A DNA stretch of 8,501 bases from positions 1 through 8,501 of the forward strand of contig CAIJKT010000905.1 of the NCBI GenBank assembly GCA_903821255.1. The letters are read 5' to 3'. Shown piece by piece: positions 7,217 to 8,501 of the stretch. The stretch comes from an uncultured Lentisphaeria bacterium. Lineage in GTDB: Bacteria > Verrucomicrobiota > Lentisphaeria > Victivallales > Victivallaceae. The notes beneath the pieces were generated by a model. It was not told the origin of the DNA. It did no database searches and saw only the letters and a list, made by a program, of their open reading frames with translations. Every line of letters starts with the position of its first letter. The first letter of the stretch is position 1. The translations under genes and the position numbers were made by a program.

Positions 7217-7999
7217 TTATAAAAATTTAACACTAATTTCACCCGCATATTCCTTGACCAGCGCAGCATATGTTTTCATTATCTTCTCCGGCATGCGTGA
7301 ACTCGGACCGCTTATCCAGATCGCCGCGACAGGATAATCCAGATAGTTGAAAACCGGTGCGCCGACACATCTTATCTCTTCGATCTCCTCGCCGCGGTCG
7401 AAGGCAACGCCAGATTCTTTGACCCTCGCCAGTTCCAATTCCATGGCAGATATATCAGTAATAGTTTTTGAATTGAAAACTGTATATGAAATGGCATTTA
7501 TTATAGACTGCTTTTCTTCTTCGGGGAGATATGCAAGCATCGCTTTGCCCGGAGCCGCCGTATGTAACGGAAAATGATGTCCCACTTGAACTGTAACCTT
7601 TACAGGATGACTTGAAACAACCTCTTCGAGCACCACCCCTTCATTGCCGTGACGCACTGCGATAAGCACAGTTTCGCCGCAGACATCGCGAAGCTTTCGC
7701 ATCGCGGACAGCGACTTCTCAAGAATGCCGGATTCATCAATTGCTTTATACCCCAAAGATAAAAGCTTTCGGCTTAACCGATATAAATCATTGCCTTCCC
7801 GAACTACATATTTGCGCTCCAGAAGTGTCATCAGCATCCGGTAAAGACTTGCAGGGGGAAATTTTAATTCCGCCATATTGCCGATTGAAAGCCCTTCAGG
7901 ATGTTCCGATAACAATTCAATAACTTTCAGTCCGCGATACAGCGCAGGAACAATATATTGCTTGTTTAATAATTCTTTTTCCGATAAAGACTTCTTCAT
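7217..7999 (-). CDS. IclR-family transcriptional regulator
   Basis: A 260-residue regulator of standard IclR length. Residues about 17-80 form the N-terminal winged helix-turn-helix: ALYRGLKVIELLSEHPEGLS, then FPPASLYRMLMTLLERKYVV as recognition helix and wing. Residues about 85-255 form the IclR effector domain, with the family signature HTAAPGKAMLAYLP (146-159) and the late segment GVAFDRGEEIEEIRCVGAPV (197-216). Members bind small organic or sugar acids and usually control the adjacent catabolic genes. The start at 7999 has AGGGA nine bases upstream. It is first in a three-gene minus-strand cluster, so it probably controls its own operon; the palindrome between its promoter boxes fits self-repression. 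The inducer is unknown. Confidence 0.95.
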   Translation of the reverse strand: MKKSLSEKELLNKQYIVPALYRGLKVIELLSEHPEGLSIGNMAELKFPPASLYRMLMTLLERKYVVREGNDLYRLSRKLLSLGYKAIDESGILEKSLSAMRKLRDVCGETVLIAVRHGNEGVVLEEVVSSHPVKVTVQVGHHFPLHTAAPGKAMLAYLPEEEKQSIINAISYTVFNSKTITDISAMELELARVKESGVAFDRGEEIEEIRCVGAPVFNYLDYPVAAIWISGPSSRMPEKIMKTYAALVKEYAGEISVKFL

Positions 8000-8024
8000 A
8001 ATATTATTTCCCTGCTTTATTTAT

Positions 8025-8053
8025 ATAATATCACATATAATATATGATATCAA
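8025..8053 (-). promoter_or_regulatory. Sigma70-like promoter of the iclR-SDR-FAD operon
   Basis: On the minus strand TTGATA (8048-8053) and TATTAT (8025-8030) are separated by exactly 17 bases, each matching five of six consensus positions. The expected start is near 8018, giving a leader of about 18 bases with AGGGA at 8009-8013. The surroundings are very AT-rich, which raises the chance of accidental matches, but the spacing and position are right. Confidence 0.6.
8028..8050. promoter_or_regulatory. 23-bp near-perfect palindrome, candidate IclR operator
   Basis: The left arm ATATCACATAT (8028-8038) and right arm ATATATGATAT (8040-8050) are inverted copies around one central base, with ten of eleven positions paired. 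It spans the spacer of the iclR promoter and clips both boxes, so a bound protein would block RNA polymerase. IclR proteins bind short palindromes in such places. Binding by this regulator is inferred. Confidence 0.5.
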
Positions 8054-8118
8054 TAGTGATAAATAAAAAACAGCAAAAAACATACTGCGGTTAACGATTC
8101 ATGGTGATATAAAGGAAC

Positions 8119-8146
8119 TTGAAAATAGAATGTTTGCCTCTATTTT
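8119..8146 (+). promoter_or_regulatory. Weak candidate promoter for the exported EEP-family gene
   Basis: TTGAAA (8119-8124) and TATTTT (8141-8146) are 16 bases apart and match the sigma70 boxes at five and four of six positions. The site lies 30 bases before the ATG at 8176. The AT-rich stretch TTTTATATAAA (8143-8153) offers other -10 choices, so the exact boxes are uncertain. Confidence 0.3.
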
Positions 8147-8175
8147 ATATAAACTGCTCAAACAGGGGGGAATTT

Positions 8176-8501
8176 ATGAAACGCGGATTTTTGATTATTG
8201 GACTTTGTTTATTCAGCACATTATCACTTCTGGCGGACGCGAAGTTATACACCATCGGCACCTGGAATATGCAATGGCTTGGCGGCAATGAGGATACGCT
8301 GGATGATACGGCTAACCTCAATCGTTATGTATCACAAATTCTGGATTCCAGGGCTGCGCTTTTTGCAATTCAGGAAATCGCGCCGTCACTCTCTGAAAAG
8401 GGAGTCGTAAAATGCCAGTACCTTGATCTTATCGTTGCGGAGTTGAAAAAAAGCAGTAAAGGCTGGACTTACTACATTGATACCAAGAATAAATCTCAAC
8501 G
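8176..8501 (+). CDS. Exported endonuclease/exonuclease/phosphatase-superfamily protein, 5' part
   Basis: The first 108 codons of a gene that runs off the window. GGGGGG (8165-8170), five bases before the ATG, serves as ribosome binding site. Residues 1-22 form a signal peptide: the basic start MKRG, the hydrophobic run FLIIGLCLFSTLSLLA, then a likely cleavage near ADA. The mature part opens with TIGTWNMQWLG (26-36), the first strand and Asn (31) of DNase I-like folds, and continues to AALFAIQEI (60-68), where Glu67 matches the metal-binding glutamate. Members cleave phosphodiester or phosphomonoester bonds in DNA, RNA, lipids or sugar phosphates. The exported form suggests an extracellular or periplasmic nuclease or phosphatase, but the C-terminal catalytic His and Asp motifs are outside the window. 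It is divergent from iclR and need not belong to that operon. Confidence 0.82.
   Translation, partial: MKRGFLIIGLCLFSTLSLLADAKLYTIGTWNMQWLGGNEDTLDDTANLNRYVSQILDSRAALFAIQEIAPSLSEKGVVKCQYLDLIVAELKKSSKGWTYYIDTKNKSQ

Noticed and set aside
8198..8410. 70-codon open frame on the plus strand near the right end
   Set aside because: It is out of frame with the longer open frame from 8176, which has a ribosome binding site, a signal peptide and EEP-family motifs.
1..8501. CRISPR arrays, insertion sequences, tRNA, rRNA or attachment sites
   Set aside because: No regularly spaced repeats, transposase fragments, terminal repeats or tRNA-like folds were recognised on reading either strand.

Overview
The window looks like a chromosomal segment of a heterotrophic, sugar-using bacterium of moderate GC content. 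Shine-Dalgarno sites are clear before most genes, and one gene encodes a protein with an export signal. The gene mix fits an anaerobic member of the Verrucomicrobiota/Lentisphaerota group, or a similar polysaccharide-associated lineage: a RhaR-like AraC regulator, a eukaryote-type xylulokinase and a large FAD_oxidored protein carrying a carbohydrate-binding-like domain. That placement is an inference with low confidence; no rRNA or marker gene is present.

Left part (1-4450). The window opens inside the 3' end of a CvfB/YitL-type S1-domain protein gene (+). It converges, with a 12-bp gap, on an AraC-family regulator (-). The regulator is divergent from a D-xylose catabolic pair, xylA (xylose isomerase) then xylB (xylulokinase), both on +. 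Together XylA and XylB convert D-xylose to D-xylulose and then D-xylulose 5-phosphate, which feeds the pentose phosphate pathway. No xylose transporter is visible. The regulator has a well-formed sigma70-like promoter with a very short leader; xylA lacks an equally good one, which fits activator dependence. After xylB lie a hairpin covering its stop codon and a probable bidirectional terminator shared with the convergent operon.

Right part (4449-8050). A minus-strand cluster reads iclR-type regulator, SDR oxidoreductase, FAD-dependent oxidoreductase, with gaps of 14 and 45 bp and strong AGGAGG sites before the second and third genes. It is most simply a self-regulated operon for an unidentified, probably carbohydrate-related, redox conversion. 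Upstream of iclR a sigma70-like promoter has a 23-bp near-perfect palindrome filling its spacer, which is classic repressor-operator geometry. TATCA/TGATA half-sites recur around it.

Right edge (8062-8501). A divergent plus-strand gene encodes an exported protein of the endonuclease/exonuclease/phosphatase superfamily and runs off the window.

No mobile element, CRISPR array, tRNA or rRNA was seen. No gene-free stretch exceeds 300 bases. The best leads are the IclR-SDR-FAD operon of unknown substrate and its promoter/operator; everything else belongs to known families.
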